Shown piece by piece: positions 33,448 to 42,248 of a stretch of DNA of 64,000 nucleotides. The position numbers and the translations under genes were made by a program. A model generated the notes under the pieces. It had not been told where the DNA came from. It saw nothing but the letters and a program-made list of their open reading frames with translations, and searched no databases. How positions within the stretch are numbered: the first letter of the stretch is position 1; every line of letters begins with the position of its first letter. The stretch lies in the NCBI GenBank assembly GCA_002419055.1, contig DIFI01000017.1:62001-126000 (forward strand), in the 5' to 3' direction. This DNA is from Peptococcaceae bacterium UBA5752. Its GTDB lineage: Bacteria > Bacillota > Dehalobacteriia > UBA4068.

Positions 33448-34875
33448 TCACTTAATATTCGTCTGATGCTTATCATCTTGATGCAAATTGGTCAATTCAT
33501 CAGAAGGTTCCATTTGCATCCTTGCATCATCGTGGTGAACAGTTATATTTTTACGCTTATAAAACCGTATCGCTAAATAACTTAATGCATAAATAGCGAC
33601 TATGATGCCACCGGCAACTAACCCGGAGGTCTGTCCCTCAATAAACGGCATGCTAAAAATGGAAGCAATCAGAAAGAACAGAACAAAGTAAGAGGTGTAC
33701 GGAAAGCCCCACATCTGACACTTTCCATCCGGAGGGCAGCCGTATTTTCTACGAAAGCGTATATGTGTGGCCATGATGACGACATAGGAAAACAGCAGTG
33801 CGAAGCCTCCGGAACTGATCAAAAACAGATAGACGCTTGGAAACAAAAGACCGAGTCCCAGTGCTAAAAGCATGGCAAATCCTGAAGACAGGATTGCGCG
33901 GTAAGGGACATCTTTTCTATCTATTAACCAAGCGGGAGCCAGCCCTTCGTCAACAAGCGAACGCATCATCCTTCCCAACCCGAACATCGCAGCAAGCATG
34001 GTGGTAAGAATGGCAAATATCAAAACCACGTTAATGGCCGTACCTGCCCATCCGATGCCGCGATTGTTCAGAGCCGCCACAATAGGGCTTGTGTTCTGGC
34101 TTATTTGTGATGTCGGAATCAGCGGCAGCAACATTGCTGTGGAAATAATATAAAGCCCTACGAGTATTATCACCGTATTGCGGATTGCTTTGGGTATTGT
34201 TTTTTTTGGACGATCCGCTTCAGACGCAGCTAATCCTATGATTTCAAAGCCAGCATAGGCAAACAGCACGATCAACATACTTCCGGCAATACCCGAAATT
34301 CCGCCCGGCATCAGTGACTCGCCGGCTAATTCTCCGACGCCGATTGCCGCGCTGTCCGGAAACAATCCGATCACTAATAAGACCGCGATTACGATAAATG
34401 AAACGAGTGCAAATAGCTTGACAGCCGCCAGACCGCTTTCAATCGTGCTAAATTTAACAGCTCCAAGGAGATTTATAAGTGTAACGCCGATGATAATTGC
34501 ACTGCCCAACATCGCGATTGATACATCAGGAATCCAGTTGCGTACCAATATGGATATGGCAGTTGCCTCACTGGACATGGCAAAAACCATTCCTGTCCAG
34601 TATACCCAGCCGACGACGAATCCGGTTCCCTGACCGAACATCTGCGACGCAAAGGTGCGGAAGGAGCCTAAAACAGGATTTGCCACAGTCATTTCAGACA
34701 GAGCGAAAAGGATAAAATAAACCAATACTCCACCCAATATAAACGATATCAAAATGGATGGACCTGCGGCATGAATCGCAACAGAGGATCCAAGAAAAAA
34801 GGATGCTCCTATTACGGTTCCCAATGCCAAAAAGGTCAATTGCCAGGCTCCAAGCCCTTTCTCCTGCTTTTTCAT
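33448..34875 (-). CDS. APC-family amino acid permease
   Basis: A 475-residue protein with 12 membrane helices. Helix 1 has the APC substrate motif GTVIGASFFLGS, helix 6 has VLFAYAGFEIIGLAASE and the cytoplasmic loop EADRPKKTIPKAIR. It resembles the GABA permease/YcgH type. The C-terminal tail is charged and His-rich (MQMEPSDELTNLHQDDKHQ). The substrate is not predictable. Spore genes flank it on both sides, but nothing in the protein itself suggests a spore role. Confidence 0.92.
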   Translation of the reverse strand: MKKQEKGLGAWQLTFLALGTVIGASFFLGSSVAIHAAGPSILISFILGGVLVYFILFALSEMTVANPVLGSFRTFASQMFGQGTGFVVGWVYWTGMVFAMSSEATAISILVRNWIPDVSIAMLGSAIIIGVTLINLLGAVKFSTIESGLAAVKLFALVSFIVIAVLLVIGLFPDSAAIGVGELAGESLMPGGISGIAGSMLIVLFAYAGFEIIGLAASEADRPKKTIPKAIRNTVIILVGLYIISTAMLLPLIPTSQISQNTSPIVAALNNRGIGWAGTAINVVLIFAILTTMLAAMFGLGRMMRSLVDEGLAPAWLIDRKDVPYRAILSSGFAMLLALGLGLLFPSVYLFLISSGGFALLFSYVVIMATHIRFRRKYGCPPDGKCQMWGFPYTSYFVLFFLIASIFSMPFIEGQTSGLVAGGIIVAIYALSYLAIRFYKRKNITVHHDDARMQMEPSDELTNLHQDDKHQTNIK

Positions 34876-35053
34876 AACGAAACCCCATACATTAATTTTA
34901 GGATAAATTATCGATTTAATTAATTTTCTTTGTTTATTCTTCCTAAAATATCAATAACAATCCTTCTTTGAGATGTAAGCGACAAGATTATTATGCTTTT
35001 GTATAATAAAATTTAAATTACAGACAATATTAAAAACAAAAGGAGGTGATTTT

Positions 35054-35284
35054 ATGAAACCAAATCCTGATGACAGAAGTGATAATGTAGAAAAAATCCA
35101 GGAACACATCGACGAGACCATACGTAATATGGAAGCAGCCGAAGATATGATTGACAGGACCGATAATCGCAAAACAAAAGAAGATCTTATTGCTAAAAAC
35201 GAGAGGCGTGAAGAGGCATTAAAAGGCTTTCGTAAAGAAATAAAGGAAGAAGCCGATGCCAGAGAAAATAATTATCAAGATTAA
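35054..35284 (+). CDS. tlp: Small acid-soluble spore protein Tlp
   Basis: A 76-residue Tlp: PNPDDRSDNVEKIQEHIDET near the N-terminus and KNERREEALKGFRKEIKEEA at the C-terminus match B. subtilis Tlp closely. It is highly charged and lacks Cys and Trp, as expected for a DNA- or core-associated spore protein. AAGGAGGTGAT precedes the ATG. A terminator follows. It is the first of two tandem copies. Confidence 0.93.
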   Translation: MKPNPDDRSDNVEKIQEHIDETIRNMEAAEDMIDRTDNRKTKEDLIAKNERREEALKGFRKEIKEEADARENNYQD

Positions 35285-35307
35285 AAAGTATATATTTTAT
35301 AACGTAA

Positions 35308-35335
35308 ATAGCCATCCGGAAGGACGGCTATTTTG
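35308..35335 (+). terminator. Terminator of the first tlp gene
   Basis: AATAGCCATCC / GGACGGCTATT (one mismatch) with GGAA loop, followed by TTGAT. Confidence 0.8.
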
Positions 35336-35397
35336 ATCTGTGTGTATATTAAATTATAAAATGCAGACAATAATACAAAACAATAGGAGGTGGTTTT

Positions 35398-35640
35398 GTG
35401 AAAACAAATCGTGATAATCATAATGATAGAATGCAGGAAAATAATGTTATGACCGAGTTAGCCAATGATATGAAGGATAAGAATTCAAAAACAAAAGAAG
35501 TGCTTCATGGTAATAACGAGAGGCATGAAAAGGCCCCAGGATACACGAGTAAAAAGGATGAATCCGGCACTAAAGTGTTTTTCGCCTCATCTAATCCGGT
35601 TACGCTTTTTCAATCAAGCTCTTCAATACCTTTGAAATAA
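35398..35640 (+). CDS. Second, diverged Tlp-like protein
   Basis: The 80-residue product starts with GTG (TAGGAGGTGG upstream) and keeps parts of the Tlp sequence (MKTNRDNHNDRMQEN; SKTKEVLHGNNERHEKAPGY), but the C-terminal half (SGTKVFFASSNPVTLFQSS) does not match Tlp. The leader resembles that of the first copy (CAGACAATA, TGTATA-TTAAA), and so does the terminator, so this is a tandem duplication. The C-terminus may result from a frameshift or new sequence. Whether it is still a spore protein is uncertain. Confidence 0.65.
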   Translation: MKTNRDNHNDRMQENNVMTELANDMKDKNSKTKEVLHGNNERHEKAPGYTSKKDESGTKVFFASSNPVTLFQSSSSIPLK

Positions 35641-35943
35641 TAAAGACGAAAAAAGTTTATATTCTATACCGCAGGGAGCTGTCCAGAAGGACAGCTCTTT
35701 TGACAAGTCCGATAATCTATTATGATGTAATTGATTTATGTTTTGGTTACATTTATTAATGAAGTAAATGATATTCGTTCGCCATTATATTAATAGATGC
35801 GGCTGTTTTATACATAATTGTTATTTTTAACCTAAATTTGCCGGTATGCACATAAGTAATAACCCTTTTTCATATGGTTGAATATATGCGGGATTTTTTA
35901 CACAGTAATGTTAACGTTAAGAGAGTATTAATGAGGTATGATA
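35641..35943 (+). other. 303-base gap between tlp copy and GDPD gene
   Basis: After the terminator the sequence is AT-rich and carries no gene. A weak ribosome binding site (TGAGG) lies at its end for the GDPD gene. Confidence 0.5.
35675..35702 (+). terminator. Terminator of the second tlp-like gene
   Basis: Stem GAGCTGTCC / GGACAGCTC around AGAA, followed by TTTTGAC. Its loop and spacing resemble the terminator after the first tlp gene. Confidence 0.8.
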
Positions 35944-36783
35944 ATGGAGACTAAATATTTTTTTGGGCATAGGGGTTATAGCACATTATATCCCGAAAAC
36001 ACAATGCTTGCATTTAAGAAGGCGGTAGAAACCGGAGCATGCGGATTCGAATTAGACGTTGTAAAATCATCCGACGGAGTATTGTTTATAATGCATGATG
36101 ATACCGTGGATAGAACGACAAACGGTACCGGCAAATGCTCTAAACTAACTTGGGAGTATATCCAAACTTTAGATGCCGGATCATATAAAGATGCAGCGTT
36201 TGCAGGGGAAGGAGTTCCATCTTTTGAGCAAGTTTTGGATTTTTTCAATAGAATAAATTGCTGGATACTTATAGAGATAAAAGATGGATATACTGATATA
36301 GCATCTGATGTAGCTAAAATGATCACCGATAAAGGAATGGAAAATCAGGTCAAGATACAGAGCTTTAATTGGGATTACATGGATACCGTTAAATCCGTAA
36401 ATCCTTATATATGTACCGGATTGTTAGGTTATATTATATTCACTGCCCAGGTGAAGGCTTTGGTTAGCGGGCATGATTTTTTATCTCTCAATTCCTATAC
36501 ACAGGCAACTATAAATCACGCTCATACAAATGGCCTCGAAACATTTGTCTGGACAGAAAATACCGCTAATGATATCCAAAATTATGTTGATATTAATGTG
36601 GATGGGATTATCGGTAATGATGTATTATTATTTATGGATTCAGCTTTTGCCAACAATATTATTCAATGCTATCCTATTACTCAAACAGTAGCACCGGTGG
36701 CTTATAGACAAAGAAAAGAAACCAAACGGATCACCGTTAAATTAAGTAAAACTGCAGACAAAGAATGGGCACGGTCAATATAG
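35944..36783 (+). CDS. Glycerophosphodiester phosphodiesterase
   Basis: The 279-residue protein has the GDPD catalytic set: FFGHRGYSTLYPENT (general acid/base His and metal Glu), GFELDVVKSSDG (metal residues) and MHDDTVDRTTNGTG (second His). It hydrolyses deacylated phospholipids to glycerol-3-phosphate and an alcohol. There is no signal peptide, so it is cytoplasmic. A basic, apparently unstructured tail of about 30 residues follows the TIM barrel. ATG 35944 was chosen because GAGG lies seven bases upstream; ATG 35938 overlaps that site. Confidence 0.92.
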   Translation: METKYFFGHRGYSTLYPENTMLAFKKAVETGACGFELDVVKSSDGVLFIMHDDTVDRTTNGTGKCSKLTWEYIQTLDAGSYKDAAFAGEGVPSFEQVLDFFNRINCWILIEIKDGYTDIASDVAKMITDKGMENQVKIQSFNWDYMDTVKSVNPYICTGLLGYIIFTAQVKALVSGHDFLSLNSYTQATINHAHTNGLETFVWTENTANDIQNYVDINVDGIIGNDVLLFMDSAFANNIIQCYPITQTVAPVAYRQRKETKRITVKLSKTADKEWARSI

Positions 36784-36822
36784 TAATTAGAAAGTAAATC
36801 ATATTGCGGTCATAGATACAAC

Positions 36823-36850
36823 AAAACCCGCCTCTATTGAAGCGGGTTTT
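36823..36850. terminator. Terminator between GDPD and GGDEF genes
   Basis: AAAACCCGC(CT) / (A)GCGGGTTTT around TCTATTGA; converging genes lie on both sides. Confidence 0.8.
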
Positions 36851-36861
36851 ATCATATGCTT

Positions 36862-38127
36862 TTATTTAGGAACGGAAACAGACTCTTCAACAACATCTTC
36901 ACTAATAGTTCTTATACAGTTCCGTCCGCTGCTTTTTGCCAAATACAGTGCCCGGTCAGCAAGACTGATTGCCTTGGTGATATCTTTCTTTTCGCTTATC
37001 GGAATTGTACAAGTACCCAAACTGACGGTAACATAAGAATCAGTTGAGGAATCATCATGTATGATTTTTAAATCGCATACTTTAGCACTGATCGTATTCG
37101 CTGTTTGGGCAATTACTTCCCTGCTCCTGTTAAACGCCGCATAAATGAATTCCTCTCCGCCCCAACGAACGACAAACTCACTGGAATCTTCAACGATAGA
37201 GTTGATTTGATTTGCCACTGCAATTAATATTTTGTCACCTTCTTCGTGGCCGAAACAATCATTAAACTGCTTAAAGAAATCAATATCAATCATGATGACT
37301 GATATTGTCGAGCCCTCGCAGACATTACAGTCGAATTCTCTGTCAATAAATTCCCGAAAGCTTCTGCGATTTGGAATACCTGTTAACTCATCCAGCAAGG
37401 CGAACTCTTTTAGCTGATGGTTAGCAAGTGCCAGTTTTATATTAATTTTTCTGTTTTCTTCAATCTTTTTTTCAAGTAATATATTTGATTTATTTAAAAG
37501 TATCTTGCTAAGGTAATTTTCGCAATAATTATGATAAATAATTCTGGATATTAACCACGATATTACGATAAAAACAAATAAATTCACATAGTGACCAATC
37601 AGGATATCTCTTGAACCTTGAAAAAACGGCAGTCCGATTGCGATAATGAGAACTGATATAAAATATGGGGCCAAAATCTTTTTGTTATCCAATAAATAAA
37701 TGGCCGAACAAACGATCATATTTACCATAAAAACTATAAGCTGACCATATAGTCTTTGATCCATCAGAGATATTACGCTTCCCCACGACAACATAAATGT
37801 TATATACGCAACAAGCGCTATATCTAAATGTTTTCTATGATTTTTCAGGAATTCCCTATTACCACAAGATCTGTTGATGATCATCAGATATGTAACGTTG
37901 ATTATTATCATAATTAAATACATTGCCAGATAGGAGTTGAAAGCAAATCTGCTGTCAACTTTTAATATCGCGCTTATGATATCAATTATTAAATATATAG
38001 CCTCAATCACAATGACAATAACTGCCATTATTTTTCCCCTGTGGATATTATCAACGATGCGGTCTATTTCAAAGTGTTCTTTTTCGCATTCATCGATATC
38101 ATTATTTAAAAAATTCAGTACTATCAT
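36862..38127 (-). CDS. Membrane-bound diguanylate cyclase (GGDEF)
   Basis: With the start at 38127 (GAGGTAAGA upstream) the protein has 421 residues; an ATG 72 bases earlier has no binding site. About six N-terminal membrane helices (residues 35-215) form a sensor of unknown type, then a short coiled coil (LLEKKIEENRKINIKLALAN) leads into the GGDEF domain with LLDELTGIPNRRSF, IDIDFFKQFND, and the active-site RWGGEEF. An RxxD inhibitory site is not visible five residues upstream of GGEEF (sequence SSEFVVRW), so product inhibition is probably absent. It should make cyclic-di-GMP. Confidence 0.9.
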   Translation of the reverse strand: MIVLNFLNNDIDECEKEHFEIDRIVDNIHRGKIMAVIVIVIEAIYLIIDIISAILKVDSRFAFNSYLAMYLIMIIINVTYLMIINRSCGNREFLKNHRKHLDIALVAYITFMLSWGSVISLMDQRLYGQLIVFMVNMIVCSAIYLLDNKKILAPYFISVLIIAIGLPFFQGSRDILIGHYVNLFVFIVISWLISRIIYHNYCENYLSKILLNKSNILLEKKIEENRKINIKLALANHQLKEFALLDELTGIPNRRSFREFIDREFDCNVCEGSTISVIMIDIDFFKQFNDCFGHEEGDKILIAVANQINSIVEDSSEFVVRWGGEEFIYAAFNRSREVIAQTANTISAKVCDLKIIHDDSSTDSYVTVSLGTCTIPISEKKDITKAISLADRALYLAKSSGRNCIRTISEDVVEESVSVPK

Positions 38128-38597
38128 TCTTACCTCGATTGCAAATTTCCTTAAAAAAGTCAAATAACGATATTTTGTTATGTTATAATAATATTTCATA
38201 TTTCATATATATGCAACAACAAATTTGTAATTTTGTTCTATATCTTATCATTAGAAAATGCAATTTAACGTTTTCAATTAACAGAATACCCCCACATATT
38301 GCTTCGAACAACATGCGGTGAATCATGTTATATGAGAGTCTATTAGACGTAAAAACTTACGCAATTTATATGTAATTTCAGACATAAAAAAACAAACTCT
38401 CTGAAATTAAAAATAGGGTTTCGTTTGGCGGAGCTACTTAATCCAAATACTAACGTTAAATTTTTAGATGGATTTGCCGTTACGAAAATCTTAACAACCT
38501 GTTTTTTTATGTTTAATTTATGATATATATACAGTTAAGTTGCATTTATGTTTACTGTAATATATAATATATTTTATTTATTGTGAAGGGGTGTAAT
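38128..38597. other. 470-base divergent intergenic region
   Basis: It separates the GGDEF gene (minus) from the phosphate pair (plus). It is AT-rich with no gene of note. A motif GGCGGAGCTACTTAATCC at about 38426 resembles the tmRNA-end motif discussed at 44814. AAGGGGTG for the next gene is at 38584-38591. Confidence 0.5.
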
Positions 38598-39221
38598 ATG
38601 TTTAGAACAACTCCAAAAGAGGAAATCTTTTTTGATATGTTCGTTGATACTGCAAAAAAATCCTGCGAAGCCGCAATATTACTGGATGATTTGGTAAACA
38701 ATTACGTTTCAATTAATGAAAAGATTAACGCCATTGAGACGATCGAACATGAATGCGACCAATGCGTCCATGACATTATCAAGCAGCTCAACAAATCGTT
38801 TATCACTCCAATTGACCGCGAGGACATAAACGAAATAGTCAAGGTGCTGGATAATATTACGGATGCTATCGAGTCCACAGCGCACAGATTTAAAATGCTT
38901 AACGTAAAGACTATAACCGATGAGGCGAAGGTAATGTCAAAACTTATCGTAGCCTGTACAACCGAGCTTTTAGGCGTAATGACCGAGCTCAAACATATGA
39001 AGACCAGTAAAACGTTGTATACAAAAATCATTGAAGTGAATCGTATCGAAGATAAAGGTGATGATGTTTTTAGGGGTGCCATAACCTCTATGTTTATAAA
39101 CGACTCAAATCCAATCGATGTAATAAAATGGAAAGAAATCTACGAATTCCTTGAAAACTCCCTCGATGCATGTGAGGACGTGGCAAACATCGTTGAAGGG
39201 ATAGTAATGAAACATGTCTAG
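38598..39221 (+). CDS. DUF47 (PhoU-like) protein coupled to a phosphate transporter
   Basis: The 207-residue protein is all helical and has the DUF47/PhoU pattern: HECDQCVHDIIKQLN, TPIDREDINEIVKVLDNITD with the E/D metal residues, and EVNRIEDKGDDVFR. Such proteins probably regulate the neighbouring Pit transporter. ATG 38598 has AAGGGGTG seven bases upstream. The end overlaps pitA by 8 bases. Confidence 0.9.
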   Translation: MFRTTPKEEIFFDMFVDTAKKSCEAAILLDDLVNNYVSINEKINAIETIEHECDQCVHDIIKQLNKSFITPIDREDINEIVKVLDNITDAIESTAHRFKMLNVKTITDEAKVMSKLIVACTTELLGVMTELKHMKTSKTLYTKIIEVNRIEDKGDDVFRGAITSMFINDSNPIDVIKWKEIYEFLENSLDACEDVANIVEGIVMKHV

Positions 39222-40212
39222 TTCAATAATGCTGATAGCCGTTATTGCCATCGCTTTGACCTTCGATTTCATCAACGGGTTTCACGACACCGCAAACGCG
39301 ATAGCTACCTCCGTTTCCACAAGGGTACTTTCGCCAAGGCAAGCAATTATCATGGCCGCTGTCTTGAATTTTGCCGGAGCTCTCATCAGCGAGAGCGTGG
39401 CAAAAACCATTTCATCCGGTCTTGTAAACGGGAGTCTGGAGCAATATGTAATCGTAGCCGCCTTGCTTGCCGCAGTAATATGGGATCTTATTACATGGTA
39501 TATAGGAATACCGAGCAGTTCCTCTCACGCTTTGATAGGCGGCCTTGTAGGCGCATCATTAGTTTATGCTTGGAGCGTTGACAAAATAATATGGACAGGC
39601 GTTCTGGAAAAGGTCGTTATCCCGCTGGTCTCATCCCCGTTAATCGGTTTTGTATTCGGCTATCTGATAATGAGCAGCCTGTTTGAACTACTTAGGCCTT
39701 TCTCTCAGAAAATGGTAAACAAGTGGTTCTCAAAGCTGCAGATAGTTTCGGCAGCTTTAATGGCATTTTCACACGGGTGCAACGACGCGCAGAAATCTAT
39801 GGGCATTATCACACTTGCACTTGTCAGTGCGGGTACAATCAGTAGTAATGCCGGGATACCGCTATTAGTTAAGCTTGCCTGCGCAGTCGCCATGGCGCTG
39901 GGTACATCGATTGGCGGATGGAAGATAATCAAAACCATCGGCGTCAACATGATAAAGCTTCAGCCTATAGGAGGATTTGCAGCAGAAACAAGCGCCGCAG
40001 TTGTCATACATGCGATGACAGCCTTTGGAGCCCCGGTGAGCACAACGCATGTGATTACCGCCTCTATTATGGGCGTTGGTGCTTCAAAAAGGTTTTCCGC
40101 CGTGCGGTGGGCGCTGGCAAAGAGTATTGTTAAGGCCTGGGTACTGACAATACCGGTAACCATGCTGCTGGGGGCGCTGATAACTCTTCTGTTCAAATTA
40201 TCAATCGGATAA
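39214..40212 (+). CDS. pit: Low-affinity inorganic phosphate transporter (Pit family)
   Basis: A 332-residue PHO4/Pit protein with about ten membrane helices. The two family repeats are visible: FDFINGFHDTANAIATSVSTR near the start, and AFSHGCNDAQKSMGIITLAL in the middle, both with the GFHD/HGxND signature, plus IPSSSSHALIGG and APVSTTHVIT. It moves metal-phosphate with protons or Na+. Overlap with the DUF47 gene shows translational coupling. A terminator follows. Confidence 0.93.
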   Translation: MSSSIMLIAVIAIALTFDFINGFHDTANAIATSVSTRVLSPRQAIIMAAVLNFAGALISESVAKTISSGLVNGSLEQYVIVAALLAAVIWDLITWYIGIPSSSSHALIGGLVGASLVYAWSVDKIIWTGVLEKVVIPLVSSPLIGFVFGYLIMSSLFELLRPFSQKMVNKWFSKLQIVSAALMAFSHGCNDAQKSMGIITLALVSAGTISSNAGIPLLVKLACAVAMALGTSIGGWKIIKTIGVNMIKLQPIGGFAAETSAAVVIHAMTAFGAPVSTTHVITASIMGVGASKRFSAVRWALAKSIVKAWVLTIPVTMLLGALITLLFKLSIG

Positions 40213-40243
40213 GCCAAATAAAAAAGTTTGTTGATTAATAAAA

Positions 40244-40278
40244 ACCCTATGTTCATTAAGAACACAGGGCTTTTTTGG
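40244..40278. terminator. Terminator after the phosphate transporter gene
   Basis: CCCTATGTTC / GAACACAGGG around ATTAA (one mismatch), flanked by A-run and T-run. It closely resembles the hairpin at 45707-45740. Confidence 0.8.
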
Positions 40279-40320
40279 TTAAGGGACTTTACATATACGA
40301 AGATACAAGCCGCAACGTTA

Positions 40321-41241
40321 TTACTCGCCTTTGACGCTCCTGCAAGAGATTAGCCAAGGAGCCGGAAATGGCTCCGTCAAGTTTTTGCTATTGACTCGCG
40401 ATACTTCTATATGTATTGCTTCAGTGCGCTCCAAGCCGTTTTCTCTAAACAATGCAGGAAGCAATGTCAGAATTTCGAAATCCAGAGTGTAGATCACAAA
40501 ATCTATGTCAGGGTTGATTGCCAGCAGGCTCTTTATTTCACTGCCAATCCTCTGAGAAGCAACGATAAATGCTATGTCCGGTACCGGCAGCTTATCCGGA
40601 ATACTATCTTGCAGAGATTCAACAGACTCGATGATTGTTACGTTATTGAGGCCGAATTTCTCAATATTCTCTTTCATGGTATTGCGGTCTTTTGTGTCAT
40701 ATTCCACAGCAAAGACTCTGCCCTCAGCAGCAATCATGGCGGACTCAACCGCGATGCTCTCACCCGAGATTATACATATATTATCCCGGTACCCCAGATT
40801 AAGCTTATTCATTATAATCGCCCGAACTTCCCGGCAACAATATCGAACAGAGCCGCTGGAAAAACGGTTATTTTCCATTCCTATATGATAATTTGTGACA
40901 GCGTTGGGATTGAGAATCAACATAGCTGCAGAGGCGTTGATCCCGCGGTCGATCATGCATGATAGCTTGTCGTGCTTGATCTCGCCGGATGGATCTGAGC
41001 CCTCATTGTACCAGATGTCACAGTCCCCTAGTTCCGAATTCCACATCTCGTAGAAAATATCCGGATGTCCGGCATCTGTAAAGACCAGTACTGCCCGGTT
41101 GCTCATAATAGCCGGAATTAGGTTCTTATTCTTACCTGTAATGTCAAGTATCTTAAGTTTTGCCAGGTTGATCTCAACGTTGCTTGAAAAATACTGAAGC
41201 CAAGATAAAATGGCCTCATTGGTAAACATTGACTGTTCCAT
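40321..41241 (-). CDS. Divergent CbiE/CbiT-like (precorrin methyltransferase-like) protein
   Basis: This 306-residue protein aligns by eye with CbiE/CbiT fusions: VLVFTDAGHPDIFYEMWN with WYNEGSDPSGEIKHDKLS (CbiE-like), then RYCCREVRAIIMNKLNLG and VFAVEYDTKDRNTMKENIEKFGLNN (CbiT-like). The CbiT S-adenosylmethionine loop, normally GxGxG, reads ISGESIAVES here, and the CbiE part is short. So it is probably not a cobalamin enzyme, or it has a changed cofactor. The start at 41241 has GGAGG eight bases upstream. It is the last gene of the oxidoreductase operon, 68 bases after the beta subunit. Confidence 0.6.
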   Translation of the reverse strand: MEQSMFTNEAILSWLQYFSSNVEINLAKLKILDITGKNKNLIPAIMSNRAVLVFTDAGHPDIFYEMWNSELGDCDIWYNEGSDPSGEIKHDKLSCMIDRGINASAAMLILNPNAVTNYHIGMENNRFSSGSVRYCCREVRAIIMNKLNLGYRDNICIISGESIAVESAMIAAEGRVFAVEYDTKDRNTMKENIEKFGLNNVTIIESVESLQDSIPDKLPVPDIAFIVASQRIGSEIKSLLAINPDIDFVIYTLDFEILTLLPALFRENGLERTEAIHIEVSRVNSKNLTEPFPAPWLISCRSVKGE

Positions 41242-41308
41242 AGACAAAACCTCCTTATTAAAGTATCATACCATATTTTAGTATTCGTGCACAGTCTGGA
41301 ACAAAATT

Positions 41309-42247
41309 TTAAGCGTCGGTGCGTTCCAGCAAGCGTTCCCATTTTTGATCCACATATTGCTGCGCTTCTTCAATCATCCACTCATTGCCTTTGAGGAACA
41401 TATGTTTGAATCTGCCCTGAGATCGGAAAAATTCCTCCACGGGCAGCTTTTTCTTCGGCATATAGCTTAAACGCCATACTCCCTCCTCTACTTCGTAAAG
41501 AGGCCAGACGCAGGTATCGACCGCCAGCTTAATGATCTCCGGAAGCTTAGCCATCGGGTAATCCCAACCGCGGGGGCATGGGGACAATACGTTCAAAAAG
41601 CAAGGTCCCTCCGTATAAATGGCTTTATAAGACTTGGTGTGCAGATCCCTGAAATTGCCTATGGGGGCAGTCTGGGCTGCATAAGGGATATTATGAGCAA
41701 CCAAGATCTCAGTCAAATCTTTTTTATTCTGTTTTTTACCCTTCCCGACAGGACCTACAGCCGAGGTAGTCGTACGGGCAAAACGAGGCGTTGAAGATGA
41801 ACGCTGAATACCGGTATTCATGTAAGCTTCGTTATCATAGCAGACGTAGACCATATCATGACCGCGTTCCATGGCGCCTGAAAGTGATTGCAGCCCGATA
41901 TCATAAGTACCTCCGTCACCTGAAAAGGTGATAAACTTAACGGTACCTTCCACCTTGCCGCGGCGTTTCAAAGCGTTATATGCCGCTTCCGCTCCGGAAC
42001 AGGTAGCTGCGGAGTTTTCAAAAGCGGAATGAATAAAACTGTCCGTATAGGCAGTGTAAGGATACATAAAGGTAGAGACCTCCAGACAGCTGGTAGCATT
42101 GACAATAACTGCTCTGTCCTCTTTTTCTAAGGCACGCAGAACACCTGATACAATGATCCCGGCGCCACAGCCGGCGCAGAGCCGATGTCCACCGGTGAGA
42201 CGTTCCGGCTTTTCTACTTCCCGTTTCAGGTCATATACTGCACTCAT
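41309..42247 (-). CDS. 2-oxoacid:ferredoxin oxidoreductase, beta subunit
   Basis: The 312-residue protein is the thiamine-pyrophosphate-binding (PorB/VorB type) subunit. LTGGHRLCAGCGAGI and CLEVSTFMYP are the first conserved blocks; the TPP/Mg motif is FSGDGGTYDIGLQSLSGA (GDG...N-type), then CYDNEAYMNTGIQRSS. Cys of CAGCG and others match the cluster ligands of the PorB type. It is two bases after the alpha gene. It forms the active site with alpha, which decarboxylates 2-oxoacids using ferredoxin. Confidence 0.92.
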   Translation of the reverse strand: MSAVYDLKREVEKPERLTGGHRLCAGCGAGIIVSGVLRALEKEDRAVIVNATSCLEVSTFMYPYTAYTDSFIHSAFENSAATCSGAEAAYNALKRRGKVEGTVKFITFSGDGGTYDIGLQSLSGAMERGHDMVYVCYDNEAYMNTGIQRSSSTPRFARTTTSAVGPVGKGKKQNKKDLTEILVAHNIPYAAQTAPIGNFRDLHTKSYKAIYTEGPCFLNVLSPCPRGWDYPMAKLPEIIKLAVDTCVWPLYEVEEGVWRLSYMPKKKLPVEEFFRSQGRFKHMFLKGNEWMIEEAQQYVDQKWERLLERTDA

Positions 42248-42248
42248 G

